16,246 bases of DNA from CAZQKE01 sp964593865 (GCA_964593865.1 CAZQKE010000057.1:1-16246), one strand, 5' to 3'. Shown: positions 1 to 7,767, counted from the first letter of the stretch. Numbers and translations: made by a program. Notes: a model not told the origin generated them from the letters alone.

Positions 1-2432
1 TCCATAAACCGCGCAAACTTTTCCAGGCCCCTCGGATCGTACTTGCTGCGCTCCAGGGGGCCGACGTAGACATAGGTTATATCATACTTGTCCATGAGCG
101 TCAAGGCGGTCTGGGGGTCAAGCGTGTTGTAGATGGTTTCAATGTCCGGTTCGCGGGCGTGCTGCACCTCGTAGCTGCCGCGCCACTGGCCTTCGTGCCC
201 GGCCCAGCCCAGCAGCGTAGGCAGCCCCGTCAGGGCCGAGACGCGCCCTTCGTAGACGTAGGAACTGCCCCCCGTGCCCGGCGCCTCCAGGATGACCGGC
301 GCATCGTCCACGTTCTCGTTCAGCCAGGCGATGGCCGCATAGTCTTCGGGCTGGCTTTGGGCCAGGTAGGCCGTGCCGTCCAAGTTGGGCGGATGGGCGA
401 AATTCCCCGCCCGGCTGATATTGCCCAGCAGGGGGTAAACCATGCCCATCGCAAAGAGCGACCAAAAGGCGATCTGAAAAGCCCGCCGCAGGCGGCTCCG
501 CTCCCGGTGCAGCCGGTAGAGGGCAAAAGCACCCGCCAACCCCATCAGCACCCAGGCTTGAAAGTAGAACTTGAAGATGGTGTTCATCCGCGCCCGGAAA
601 TTGTCCACCAGGTAGACATACTCGACGCTGAGGGTCAGCAACAGCCCGACGACGGCGCACAGCAGGGCAAATTGGAGGCCGATTCCCATCCCTCCCTCCT
701 GCCGTTCCTCCGCATCCCGGCGGTGCGAAAGCAAGGCGATCCCCAGCGCGGCCATGCCCGCCACCACCAGGGGCATCACCCAGTAGCGCAGTTTGACCCC
801 CAGCAGCCAGGTCAAGAGGTCCACGCCGGAGCGGTCGCCTACGACCTGGGCCACCTCCGGGACGCGGCGGATGCTTTCTATCAGCTCCCGGCCCTGGGGC
901 GTGATCAGCAACAGCAGGCCGATGAGGAGCATGGCGGCCAGGGGCAGGAGGAGCAGGGCCGCCGTCCACCCGGCCCACCGCCGCCCCAGATCCCGGCTCC
1001 AACGGCGGCGGGCCAGCACGGTCAGCAGCCCGCCAATCGCCACCAGGAACGGCCCAAACATGACGAAATACTGCCGGAACCGCGTGCCCACATAGAGGGT
1101 CGGCAGCAGGCCGCCCGCCTGCGATTGAAAGCCGACGTAGAAGGGCAGGTAGAGCAAGATGCCCAGGACGGCCACCGCGCCGCCCGTCAGCACCACGTCG
1201 CGGAGGAGGGACCGGCTCCACCGCCCGTATTGCATCCGGCGGCCCAGCCCATAAGCCGCCGTAAAGACCAGCAGGTAGATGGGAAAATCCCAGGTGTTCA
1301 AAAAGCCCAACGCCCCCAGGAGCAAGGGGACCAGCAGGGGCAGGCGGCGGAGGGGCGCCCACGGGGCATCTTTTTCCACCGGATGGCGGGAAGCATCCAG
1401 CAAGGCCCACAAGGCCACGGCCAACGCCAGCAGCACAAAGGGCAGGGCCAAAACGTGGGGGTGCATATCGCCCAGGAGGAAGCTAAAACCGGGGAATTCG
1501 TCAATGGGTTGCAGGCCCATGGAATTGCCCGCCGGATCCAGGTCGTGGATGACGCGGGAGGCCCGCCACCACCACCAGCCGCTGCGCGTCGGCATCAGGC
1601 CGGGTGGGGCCGCTTCCACAGGGGGGAAGGGTTGGTTGATGTCCTTAATGTCCAGCCATTGCCAAAAGGTGGTGGGCAGCAGCCGCAGGCTGTAGAGCAC
1701 CTCCAAAAAGCCTTCCAGGTTGCCCAGCACGGCGACCATCACCGCCCCCAAAAAGCCCCAGGCGATGGGCCGGGTGCGCTCCCGCGCTTTGGCCGCCAGC
1801 CGGACCAGGTTGTAGACCAAGCCAAAGGCCCCGGTGCAGGTCAGGGCAAAGAGGGCGGCCAGGCCGACGTTGAAGGTCAGGTGGGGGGGATAGCCCGAAA
1901 GCCGGGTGAGCATGGCCATCAGCACATAGCCGAAATAGTAGTAGCTGATGGCATAACCGCTGAGCCAGGCATCGTGGGGCGGAAAGTACTCGCTGCGGGC
2001 GATGCTGTTCAGGTACATGATCTCCATGAACTTTTCGCCACCGGCGGTCATGATGTCGGGGCTGTAGGCCCGCAGCAAGGACCAGAGGGCCAACGCCCCG
2101 GCGAAAAGCAGCTCCACGGCCAGAACCAACCGCCCGTTGGCCCGCAGCCAGGCCCCCAGGCCCGGGTCCCGGTCATCCGCCGCCCCCCGCCTGTAGGCGA
2201 CAAAGGAAGCCACGGCGACGGCGGCGATGGCGAACAACGCCCCGCCCAGGCTGTTGCGCAGCACCCCCAGCGTGGCGCCCAGCCACAGGATATAGCCGCT
2301 CAGCAGCAGACCCAGGGGCCGGGCAAAGGCATAGCCCCTATCGGGCAGCCGCCGGAAAAAGCGATAGGCCAGGGGCAACGCCGCCCAGCCGACGATCTCC
2401 AGCCAAAACCACCAAACAATGACGGTGACCAT
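1..2432 (-). CDS. DUF2298 (YYY-type) polytopic membrane protein, 3' end truncated by window
   Basis: The minus-strand frame stays open from the start codon at 2432 to the left edge, giving about 810 residues without a stop; the C-terminus lies outside. It is strongly hydrophobic with many predicted membrane segments. It carries blocks I associate with the DUF2298 / Chlor_Arch_YYY family: GGEKFMEIMYLNSI near residues 128-141, then SYYYFGYVLMAML, a GDMHPHVLALPF loop, and a late DNFRARMNTIFKFYFQAW block. The visible C-terminal part (AIAWLNENV...VILEAPGTG...YVYVGPLERSKY) looks like an extracytoplasmic soluble region, as in polytopic glycosyltransferase-like proteins. The molecular function of the family is not established; a role in cell-surface glycan assembly is inference. 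I chose the ATG at 2432 because GGGAG lies 6 nt upstream; an in-frame ATG at 2438 is an alternative. It follows the PIG-L deacetylase gene by about 95 nt on the same strand, so co-transcription is possible. Confidence 0.85.
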   Translation of the reverse strand, partial: MVTVIVWWFWLEIVGWAALPLAYRFFRRLPDRGYAFARPLGLLLSGYILWLGATLGVLRNSLGGALFAIAAVAVASFVAYRRGAADDRDPGLGAWLRANGRLVLAVELLFAGALALWSLLRAYSPDIMTAGGEKFMEIMYLNSIARSEYFPPHDAWLSGYAISYYYFGYVLMAMLTRLSGYPPHLTFNVGLAALFALTCTGAFGLVYNLVRLAAKARERTRPIAWGFLGAVMVAVLGNLEGFLEVLYSLRLLPTTFWQWLDIKDINQPFPPVEAAPPGLMPTRSGWWWWRASRVIHDLDPAGNSMGLQPIDEFPGFSFLLGDMHPHVLALPFVLLALAVALWALLDASRHPVEKDAPWAPLRRLPLLVPLLLGALGFLNTWDFPIYLLVFTAAYGLGRRMQYGRWSRSLLRDVVLTGGAVAVLGILLYLPFYVGFQSQAGGLLPTLYVGTRFRQYFVMFGPFLVAIGGLLTVLARRRWSRDLGRRWAGWTAALLLLPLAAMLLIGLLLLITPQGRELIESIRRVPEVAQVVGDRSGVDLLTWLLGVKLRYWVMPLVVAGMAALGIALLSHRRDAEERQEGGMGIGLQFALLCAVVGLLLTLSVEYVYLVDNFRARMNTIFKFYFQAWVLMGLAGAFALYRLHRERSRLRRAFQIAFWSLFAMGMVYPLLGNISRAGNFAHPPNLDGTAYLAQSQPEDYAAIAWLNENVDDAPVILEAPGTGGSSYVYEGRVSALTGLPTLLGWAGHEGQWRGSYEVQHAREPDIETIYNTLDPQTALTLMDKYDITYVYVGPLERSKYDPRGLEKFARFM

Positions 2433-2527
2433 ACACATCTCCCGACCAGGGCAAAGGCGAGATTTTGCATCTCCGGAACGCAGAGGCTACGGGAAAGGAT
2501 GGGCGGTACAACTCATCACAGGGGCGA

Positions 2528-3295
2528 TCATCTCCACACCCGCTCGGCCAACCCCTGCCCCTTCCCACGGGCGAGGGCAAAAGCCCACACCCGATTCGGC
2601 ATCGCTTCAATCCCGCCGAACAGGACTCGCATCTGACTGCGGTAGGAACCGATGGCCGTGATCTTGGCGATCACGTCCACCGTACCGAGAAAAATGAGCA
2701 AAGCCTGCCATGTGCCTTCCGCCAACCGCAAACGGACCGCCTGCCGATCCTCCGCGTAGGGAAAGTCTTCATAAAAGGCCAAAGGGTAGCCTCTTTCCCG
2801 CAGCCGCAACGCCGCCATGTGAACGATCTGATGGTCCACGTGGTTGCCGATGGCCAAAGGAGCATAGATCTGCACATTCTCCGCGCGGGGAATGCGGGCG
2901 GTCAATTGGTCGGCCAATACCCTACCTCCTTCTTGGGCCAGGGGATCGGCGGGATGAGGCGCAGCCCACAACGCTTCCTCTCGCTCGTAGAGCCATGTGC
3001 CGTCGGGCGCGGTGCGGTAGATGGCATCAGGCCAGGGCAAATAGTCGCCGGTGGCCTTCAGCCAAGCCAGGGCAACCGCATCTTCGGCCCGCCGCAGGCT
3101 CACAGGGGCGGGAGGGTTTCCCCAAAGACGGTGCATGGAACGGGCAAAGGGGGAAAGAGCATCCTCCGGCGGCGCGTCTCCGGAAAAAATGGTGATGATC
3201 TGCACCGGTTCCCCGGCCACGGCGTAACGGTGGATGGCCCCACCGCAACTCAGCACGGCGTCGTCCAGGTGAGGGGAGAGATAAATGTGCTTCAT
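2528..3295 (-). CDS. PIG-L/LmbE family deacetylase
   Basis: A 255-residue protein of the GlcNAc-PI de-N-acetylase/LmbE superfamily, zinc-dependent enzymes that remove N-acetyl groups from amino sugars or sugar conjugates. The N-terminal strand is followed by PHLDDAVLSCGG (residues 8-19), the family's PHxDDx metal and catalytic motif with Ala where many members have Glu. The second metal motif, GNHVDHQ (150-156), supplies His152, Asp154 and His155. Length is typical and there is no signal peptide, so it should be cytoplasmic. The ATG at 3295 is the natural start; the Shine-Dalgarno is weak (AGGA about 8 nt upstream). It lies 84 nt downstream of the SDR gene and 95 nt upstream of the DUF2298 gene, all on one strand, which hints at a surface-sugar or glycolipid role. 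The substrate cannot be read from sequence. Confidence 0.9.
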   Translation of the reverse strand: MKHIYLSPHLDDAVLSCGGAIHRYAVAGEPVQIITIFSGDAPPEDALSPFARSMHRLWGNPPAPVSLRRAEDAVALAWLKATGDYLPWPDAIYRTAPDGTWLYEREEALWAAPHPADPLAQEGGRVLADQLTARIPRAENVQIYAPLAIGNHVDHQIVHMAALRLRERGYPLAFYEDFPYAEDRQAVRLRLAEGTWQALLIFLGTVDVIAKITAIGSYRSQMRVLFGGIEAMPNRVWAFALARGKGQGLAERVWR

Positions 3296-3379
3296 CGCCG
3301 GATCCTACCCTTTCGGAGTCGGGTAATCGCGGGGAGGCAGAGCCTCCGGAGGGTTTTGAAAGATCGCACACCGCCGGGA

Positions 3380-4171
3380 TTACAGCAGCCCCCGTACATA
3401 CCCCCCATCCACCTGGATCGTCGTCCCGGTGATGTAGCTTGCCCGTTCCGAAGCCAAGAAGGCGACCAGGGCAGCCAGCTCCTCCGGTTCGGCCATGCGC
3501 CGGGCGGGGAAAGAGGCCGTCATCTCGGCCATGATCTCCTCTGCAGATCGCCCTTCTTGGGCGGCGCGGGCGGCAAACAGTTCCATGATTCTATCGGTGC
3601 GGGTATAACCGGGGGCAACGTTGTTGATGGTGATGCCCTCCGCAGCAACCTGGGCCGAGAGCGTCTTTGCCAGGGCGACCACACCGGGACGGTAAACGTT
3701 GGAAAGCAACAGGTTGTCAATGGGCTGTTTGACCGAAACCGAAGTGATGTTGATGATCCGCCCCCACTTTTGCCGACGCATGGTCGGGAGCACGGCACGG
3801 ATGAGGCGGACCACGCTCATCAACGTCCGTTGGTGGGCCGTCTCCCAATCGTCGTCGCCGAGATCATCAAAATAGCCCGCCGGAGGTCCCCCGTTGTTGG
3901 TCACAAGCACATCCACGCGCCCATAGCGGCGCAGTGTTTCGTCCACCAAATGCCGGATCTGGGCGGCATCGGTCAGGTCGGCGACGATGGGCAGAACCTC
4001 CGCACCGGTGCTCCGGCCGATTTCGGCGGCGGTGGCCTCCAGCCGCCCGCCGTTGCGGGCACAAATGACGACCGTCGCGCCCTCACGGGCCAGCTCCAGA
4101 GCACAAGCTTTGCCCAACCCCCGGCTGGAGGCGGTCACCAAAGCCACACGATCTCGCAATCCCAGGTCCAT
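3380..4171 (-). CDS. SDR family oxidoreductase with atypical active site
   Basis: A 263-residue classical-size short-chain dehydrogenase/reductase. The Rossmann start is VALVTASSRGLG (residues 9-20), with TASSRGLG in place of the usual TGxxxGIG. NNGG (92-95, in TNNGGPPAGY) replaces NNAG. The Ser region is INITSVSV (140-147), and the C-terminal PGYTRTDR and GTTIQVDGGY segments are normal. The catalytic YxxxK is not intact: Tyr160 is followed by Arg-Pro-Gly and Val164 where Lys is expected; the next Lys is at 169. A subgroup of proteins annotated as 3-oxoacyl-ACP reductase-like shares, from memory, both the NGGPPAG and the SNxYRxGV forms, so this is probably a family trait rather than damage. 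The substrate is unknown; FabG activity should not be assumed. The start is supported by GGGAGG (4179-4184) 7 nt upstream. It has its own promoter at 4253-4281. Confidence 0.9.
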   Translation of the reverse strand: MDLGLRDRVALVTASSRGLGKACALELAREGATVVICARNGGRLEATAAEIGRSTGAEVLPIVADLTDAAQIRHLVDETLRRYGRVDVLVTNNGGPPAGYFDDLGDDDWETAHQRTLMSVVRLIRAVLPTMRRQKWGRIINITSVSVKQPIDNLLLSNVYRPGVVALAKTLSAQVAAEGITINNVAPGYTRTDRIMELFAARAAQEGRSAEEIMAEMTASFPARRMAEPEELAALVAFLASERASYITGTTIQVDGGYVRGLL

Positions 4172-4209
4172 TTTTCAACCTCCCTCGGAAATTGCAAATC
4201 TCCGGACTC

Positions 4210-4223
4210 GCGGTTGAAACCGC
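4210..4223. repeat. GCGGTT-N2-AACCGC palindrome (repeat-family fragment)
   Basis: A perfect 6-bp inverted repeat with a 2-nt centre, followed by CACCTTGCGGG and preceded by a GGAGATTTGCAATTTCC-like stretch on the minus strand. The same palindrome, with different centres, recurs at 6611-6624 (imperfect), 6848-6861, 9711-9733, 9825-9847 and 9913-9934, linking this site to the two repeat clusters. Here it lies in the 5' leader of the SDR gene. The rest of the 4172-4389 divergent region holds the two promoters and a CCCCCGA/TCGGGGG inverted repeat (4315-4337) with no T-tract. Confidence 0.6.
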
Positions 4224-4252
4224 ACCTTGCGGGTCGCGGCCCCGCCCCGGTG

Positions 4253-4281
4253 AGTATAGCACACTCGCCCCATCTCGGCAA
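4253..4281 (-). promoter_or_regulatory. sigma-70-type promoter of the SDR gene
   Basis: On the minus strand TTGCCG (4276-4281) and TATACT (4253-4258) are separated by 17 nt, and a TG one base before the -10 makes it an extended -10 site (TGCTATACT). Transcription would start about 75 nt before the SDR ATG, giving a leader that contains the GCGGTT/AACCGC palindrome at 4210-4223. Confidence 0.65.
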
Positions 4282-4354
4282 AGAAAGCAAAGGCCACCAC
4301 GCAAACGCGAAACGCCCCCGAACAACGGCATCGGGGGATCGCCGGGTGCTCCGT

Positions 4355-4383
4355 TTGACCGATTACCTCCCTTCCGGTACAAT
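4355..4383 (+). promoter_or_regulatory. promoter of rarA, placed for a leaderless transcript
   Basis: TTGACC (4355-4360) and TACAAT (4378-4383) with exactly 17 nt between them match the sigma-70 consensus 5/6 and 5/6. The rarA ATG begins at 4390, only 6 nt after the -10, so the expected transcription start falls on or next to the A of the start codon. No Shine-Dalgarno precedes the ATG (six C residues instead). Confidence 0.75.
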
Positions 4384-4389
4384 CCCCCC

Positions 4390-6618
4390 ATGGATCTGTT
4401 CACCCACGCCCGCAAACAAGACATGGAGCGCGAGGCTCCCCTGGCCGCACGGATGCGGCCCCGCACCCTGGACGAATTCATCGGTCAGGAGCACATCGTC
4501 GGGCCGGGGCGGTTGCTGCGCCGGGCCATCCAGGCCGATCAACTCTCCTCCGTCATCTTTTACGGGCCGCCCGGCACGGGCAAGACAACCCTGGCCGCCG
4601 TCATCGCCAACACCACCCGCAGCCACTTTGAGACGCTGAACGCCGTCCTTTCCGGCGTGGCCGATGTCCGCCGCGTCACAGAGGAAGCCCAAGAACGCCG
4701 CGCCCTCTACAACCGGCGCACCATCCTCTTTGTAGATGAGGTCCACCGCTGGAATAAAGCCCAGCAGGACGCCCTCCTGCCCTGGGTAGAAAACGGAACC
4801 GTCATCCTCATCGGGGCCACCACGGAAAACCCTTACTTCAGCGTCAATCGCCCCTTGGTCAGCCGCAGCCGCCTTTTCCAGTTCCGGCCCCTGACGCCCG
4901 ACGACCTGTATGCCATCGCCCGCCGTGCCCTGGCCGACCCGGAGCGGGGGTACGGCCGGCGCAAGGTGGAGATCCACGACGATGCCCTGGCCCACCTGGT
5001 GGATGTGGCCAACGGCGACGCCCGAAGCCTCCTCAACGCCCTGGAGCTGGCCGTCGAGACCACGCCGCCCAACGAGGACGGCGTCATCGTCGTAGACATG
5101 GCCGTCGCCGAAGAAAGCATCCAGCGGCGGGCGGTCCTTTACGACAAGGACGGCGATTACCACTTTGACACCATCAGCGCGTTTATCAAATCACTGCGCG
5201 GTTCCGACCCCGACGCCGCCCTCTACTGGCTGGCTAAAATGATCTATGCCGGAGAAGACCCCCGTTTCCTCTTTCGGCGGATGCTGATCTTTGCCGGGGA
5301 GGATGTGGGCCTGGCCGATCCGCAGGCGGTGGTCATCGTTTCCGCCTGCGCCGAAGCCTTCGACCGGGTGGGCCTGCCCGAAGGCCGCTTCCACCTGGCC
5401 GAGGCCGCCCTCTACCTGGCGACGGCTCCAAAATCCAATTCGCTTTTGGGCTTTTTTGATGCATTATCCGCAGTGGAAAAGGAACGGGAAGGGGAGGTTC
5501 CTACCCATCTCAAAGACGGCAGCCGCGACAAGGAAGGCTTTGGACATGGGCAAGGCTATCTCTACCCCCACGCCTACCGCGACCATTGGGTCGCCCAACA
5601 GTACCTGCCCGCCCCTTTGCAGGGCCGCGTCTTTTACAAACCCGGCGATCAGGGCTACGAACGGACCATCGCCGAGCAGGTGGCCCGCCGCCGCGAGGCT
5701 CAGCTGGCGGCTATGGTCGAGAGCCTGCCCGAAGTGCTGACCTTTACCCCCGGTGAGCGGGAGCACGACCGCTGGCTGCAACGGACCGTCGGCAACGTGG
5801 GAGAGCGGCTGGGCCGTCTCCGCGACAGGTTGCTGGATGCGGCCCAGGTGCAGCGACACCACGTCGTCCTGGACCTCAACGTCGGCAGCGGCCTCCTCAC
5901 CTGGGAGCTGCTGCGCCGCGCCCCGGAGGGCGGGGTCTATGCCCTGGCCCGCGACCACCGCGCCGCCGAAGCGTTGCGCCAACAAGCCGCCCGTCTACCC
6001 GAACCGGAACGGCCCATCGTCCTGGTGGGCGAAATCGCCGACCTGCCGGACCTGCTGGCCCAACGCGGCGAGGGGGAGGTCCGCTTTGACGCCATCGTGG
6101 GCCGCAACGCCCTGGGGGATGCCGCCGACAAGGAGGCGGTGTTGCGTCTCCTGCACAGGTGGCTGCGGCCCGGCGGTCGGCTCTGCCTGGCGGAAAGGGT
6201 GATGCGTTACAGCCAACGGCTTTATGAGCTGGTGGACCTTTCGGCCCTAGAAAAAGACCTGCGCCGCCGCCTCGCCGAAGCCGAAGAGGCCATCTACGCC
6301 GATGCTGCCGACCCCCGGCTCAACTGGGAAGCCACCGACCTGGAAAGAGCCTTGCACGCCGCCGGATTTGAGGGCGTGGAGGTTCGGGAAGAAACGCAGG
6401 AGACGGAAGTGCTCGTCGGCCCGGCGACGCTGGACCGCTGGTTCGCGCCGGAAGGACAAGGGCAACCCTCCTATGCCCGTCACCTGCGCCGCGCTTTGAC
6501 CGCCGCCGAGCTGGCCCAGGTGGAAAGCCTCTTCCGCCACCGGCTCACCGGCCAGACCGTTGCGTGGCGAACTCGGATCGCTCTCGTGCGCGCCTCCAAG
6601 CCCAAAGATCGCGGTTGA
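4390..6618 (+). CDS. rarA: RarA/MgsA AAA+ ATPase fused to a C-terminal methyltransferase-like domain
   Basis: A 742-residue protein. Residues 1 to about 440 are a complete replication-associated recombination ATPase (RarA/MgsA, clamp-loader-type AAA+): the Walker A motif is GPPGTGKT (59-66), Walker B contains Asp116-Glu117 (ILFVDEVHRW), sensor 1 is IGATTENPYFSVN, and the C-terminal tetramerisation part includes the typical YLYPHAYRDHWVAQQYLP. RarA acts at stalled forks and DNA ends. Free-standing RarA is about 430-450 residues, so about 300 are extra. They contain VVLDLNVGSGLLTWEL (492-507), a class I SAM-binding motif I, followed by a Rossmann-like order (VYALARDH, FDAIVGRN, LLHRWLRPGGRLCLAERV). 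RarA plus an extra C-terminal domain is also known in cyanobacteria. Whether this domain still methylates anything is unknown. The ATG at 4390 is chosen over upstream in-frame extension because it matches the family N-terminus and the promoter position. The stop codon lies inside a repeat palindrome (6611-6624). Confidence 0.93.
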   Translation: MDLFTHARKQDMEREAPLAARMRPRTLDEFIGQEHIVGPGRLLRRAIQADQLSSVIFYGPPGTGKTTLAAVIANTTRSHFETLNAVLSGVADVRRVTEEAQERRALYNRRTILFVDEVHRWNKAQQDALLPWVENGTVILIGATTENPYFSVNRPLVSRSRLFQFRPLTPDDLYAIARRALADPERGYGRRKVEIHDDALAHLVDVANGDARSLLNALELAVETTPPNEDGVIVVDMAVAEESIQRRAVLYDKDGDYHFDTISAFIKSLRGSDPDAALYWLAKMIYAGEDPRFLFRRMLIFAGEDVGLADPQAVVIVSACAEAFDRVGLPEGRFHLAEAALYLATAPKSNSLLGFFDALSAVEKEREGEVPTHLKDGSRDKEGFGHGQGYLYPHAYRDHWVAQQYLPAPLQGRVFYKPGDQGYERTIAEQVARRREAQLAAMVESLPEVLTFTPGEREHDRWLQRTVGNVGERLGRLRDRLLDAAQVQRHHVVLDLNVGSGLLTWELLRRAPEGGVYALARDHRAAEALRQQAARLPEPERPIVLVGEIADLPDLLAQRGEGEVRFDAIVGRNALGDAADKEAVLRLLHRWLRPGGRLCLAERVMRYSQRLYELVDLSALEKDLRRRLAEAEEAIYADAADPRLNWEATDLERALHAAGFEGVEVREETQETEVLVGPATLDRWFAPEGQGQPSYARHLRRALTAAELAQVESLFRHRLTGQTVAWRTRIALVRASKPKDRG

Positions 6619-6912
6619 AGCCGCACCTAGCAGGCCATTGACCGACCGTCCGCACAGGCGAATGCCCGGCTACAGGCCCAATAAGCGACCTGAGCCGCCG
6701 CCCCTGGGGCCGTCCGCAAATTGGGCACGAATGCGCAAATATGCCCGGCCCTTGTCACCTACTTTCCTTCGCGCCTTTGCGGTGCAAACCTCCAGAACCG
6801 CCACGAGCGCGAAGGTTGTCCTTTTCCTTTGCGCCCTTTGCGCCTTGGCGGTTCAAACCGCGCGTAGGCGGACGCCCAACCGCAGGCCCAAAAGGAGCGA
6901 TTTGAGCCGCCG
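6611..6912 (+). repeat. degenerate composite repeat cluster at the rarA / DUF3343 convergent junction
   Basis: No gene is supported in this stretch. It consists of partial copies of the repeat found at 9536-9938, in the opposite orientation. The recognisable pieces are: a GCGGTTGAAGCCGC palindrome (6611-6624) that contains the rarA stop codon; a GCCCGGCTACAGGCCC module followed by AGCGACCTGAGCCGC (about 6664-6697); a CCGTCCGC...GAATGC...GCCCGGCC piece (about 6708-6750); and a longer piece (about 6767-6912) running from CTTCGCGCCTTTGCGG through CGCGAAGG and CTTTGCGCC to the palindrome GCGGTT-CA-AACCGC (6848-6861) and AAAAGGAGCGATTTGAGCCGC. The DUF3343 stop codon begins directly at its right edge (6913). 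Small open frames here are low-complexity shadows. Confidence 0.7.
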
Positions 6913-7137
6913 CTACCGAAGGTCGTGGACGCCGTTGAAGGGCACGCCCTCCCTTTCCAACAAGGCGACAACCCGCTCCCTTTCCGCCGGAGCGAAACGC
7001 AAAGCCAGGCCACAGTCTGCGCTGAGCTGACGCGGCGTGGGAATCAGCTTGAAGCGCATCCCCTCCCGTTCCAGGACCTTTTCGGCGCGGAGGGCATGGG
7101 CGGTGGAATCGAACAAGATCACGTTCCAAGCGGCCAT
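6913..7137 (-). CDS. DUF3343 protein (putative Se/S carrier-like)
   Basis: A 74-residue protein, MAAWNVILFDSTAHALRAEK..., matching the small DUF3343 family: a short beta-alpha fold with a 'tHaLrAEk.Lke.g.....iPtPr.lS..CG.alrf' pattern. Here the pattern gives STAHALRAEK (11-20), IPTPRQLSADCG (32-43) and the conserved Cys42-Gly43. The family is often encoded beside yedF and is described as a putative selenium- or sulfur-carrier-like protein; the chemistry is not established. I chose the ATG at 7137, one base after the yedF stop, as a translationally coupled start; an in-frame TTG at 7152 inside yedF is possible but badly placed relative to an AAGG. It should be co-expressed with yedF. Confidence 0.82.
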   Translation of the reverse strand: MAAWNVILFDSTAHALRAEKVLEREGMRFKLIPTPRQLSADCGLALRFAPAERERVVALLEREGVPFNGVHDLR

Positions 7138-7138
7138 G

Positions 7139-7738
7139 TCACAGGTACACAACCTTGCCTGCGCTCAGCATCGTCTCGGCGATGTCATACATGTTGGAAA
7201 TCTGTCCCACGGCCAGTTTTTCCTTCAATTCAAAGTAGCCCAAACACGTCCCGCAGGCCAGCAGATCAACACCTTCCGCTTCCAACGCCCGCAGGTCGTC
7301 CAGCACCGGCGACCCTTCGCAGACGAGCCGAACCCCCGTGTTGAAAAAGATGATCGTTTGGGGGCGGGGTTGTACCTCCCCCAGTGTGTGGAAAAAGCCC
7401 CGGATCAGGATGCCGCCCAAATCATCATTGCCCCGGCCCATCACGTCGGCCGAAACGACCAAGACCAAAGGACCTCCCACCGCGCCGGATGGAACCGCCT
7501 CCCGCGCCTCTTCCCGGGGCGCGTCATCACCCCGCTGCATCTCAATGCGAAATTCCCCTTCCTGCTCGATCACGTTGACCTGCCAACCAGCCTTTTCCGC
7601 CATGCGCGAAACGTTGATCACTGCCGATTCGCCGTCCACAAGGGTTGTCACCCGGTCCGCACCGTCTTGCATCGCCTGCCGGGTCAGAATCACCGGCTGA
7701 GGACAAGCCAAACCGCGAGCATCTACCACCGTTGTCAC
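7139..7738 (-). CDS. yedF: YedF-type sulfurtransferase-like selenium metabolism protein
   Basis: A 199-residue two-domain protein. The N-terminal TusA/SirA-like domain has DARGLACPQPVI with Cys12 in the CPxP motif. The C-terminal DsrE/YchN-like half (about 90-199) has VVSADVMGRGNDDLGGILIRGFF and ends with LLACGTCLGYF (Cys162 and Cys165). This architecture is that of the YedF family that co-occurs with selenium utilisation. It is expected to be cytoplasmic and to handle persulfide or selenide on its cysteines; the exact reaction is not proven. No selD, selA or selB is visible in this window, so the selenium link rests on family association. The start is GTG at 7738, with GGGAGG (7745-7750) 6 nt upstream. 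The promoter is at 7768-7795, and DUF3343 follows one base after the stop. Confidence 0.88.
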   Translation of the reverse strand: MTTVVDARGLACPQPVILTRQAMQDGADRVTTLVDGESAVINVSRMAEKAGWQVNVIEQEGEFRIEMQRGDDAPREEAREAVPSGAVGGPLVLVVSADVMGRGNDDLGGILIRGFFHTLGEVQPRPQTIIFFNTGVRLVCEGSPVLDDLRALEAEGVDLLACGTCLGYFELKEKLAVGQISNMYDIAETMLSAGKVVYL

Positions 7739-7767
7739 TTTCCACCTCCCAGATCGGAATCCGCCAC

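Noticed and set aside
159..2636. Long plus-strand open frame (825 codons)
   Set aside because: It is antisense to the DUF2298 gene. Its translation is Gln/Pro/His-rich low complexity without family features, while the minus strand reads as a recognisable membrane protein throughout.
3333..3347. GGAGGC-AGA-GCCTCC hairpin between the SDR and PIG-L genes as a terminator
   Set aside because: In the direction of transcription (minus) it is followed by CCCCGCG rather than T residues, so intrinsic termination is unlikely.
4315..4337. CCCCCGA/TCGGGGG inverted repeat as a terminator
   Set aside because: No T-tract on either side and no gene ends there. At most it could be an operator just upstream of the rarA -35.
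4192..4389. 66-codon upstream extension of rarA
   Set aside because: It would pass through the promoter and the divergent SDR leader. The RarA family N-terminus starts at 4390.
2465..4639. Long plus-strand open frame (724 codons) across the PIG-L and SDR genes
   Set aside because: It runs antisense to two well-supported genes and into rarA in the wrong frame; it has no recognisable domain and results from high-GC codon usage.
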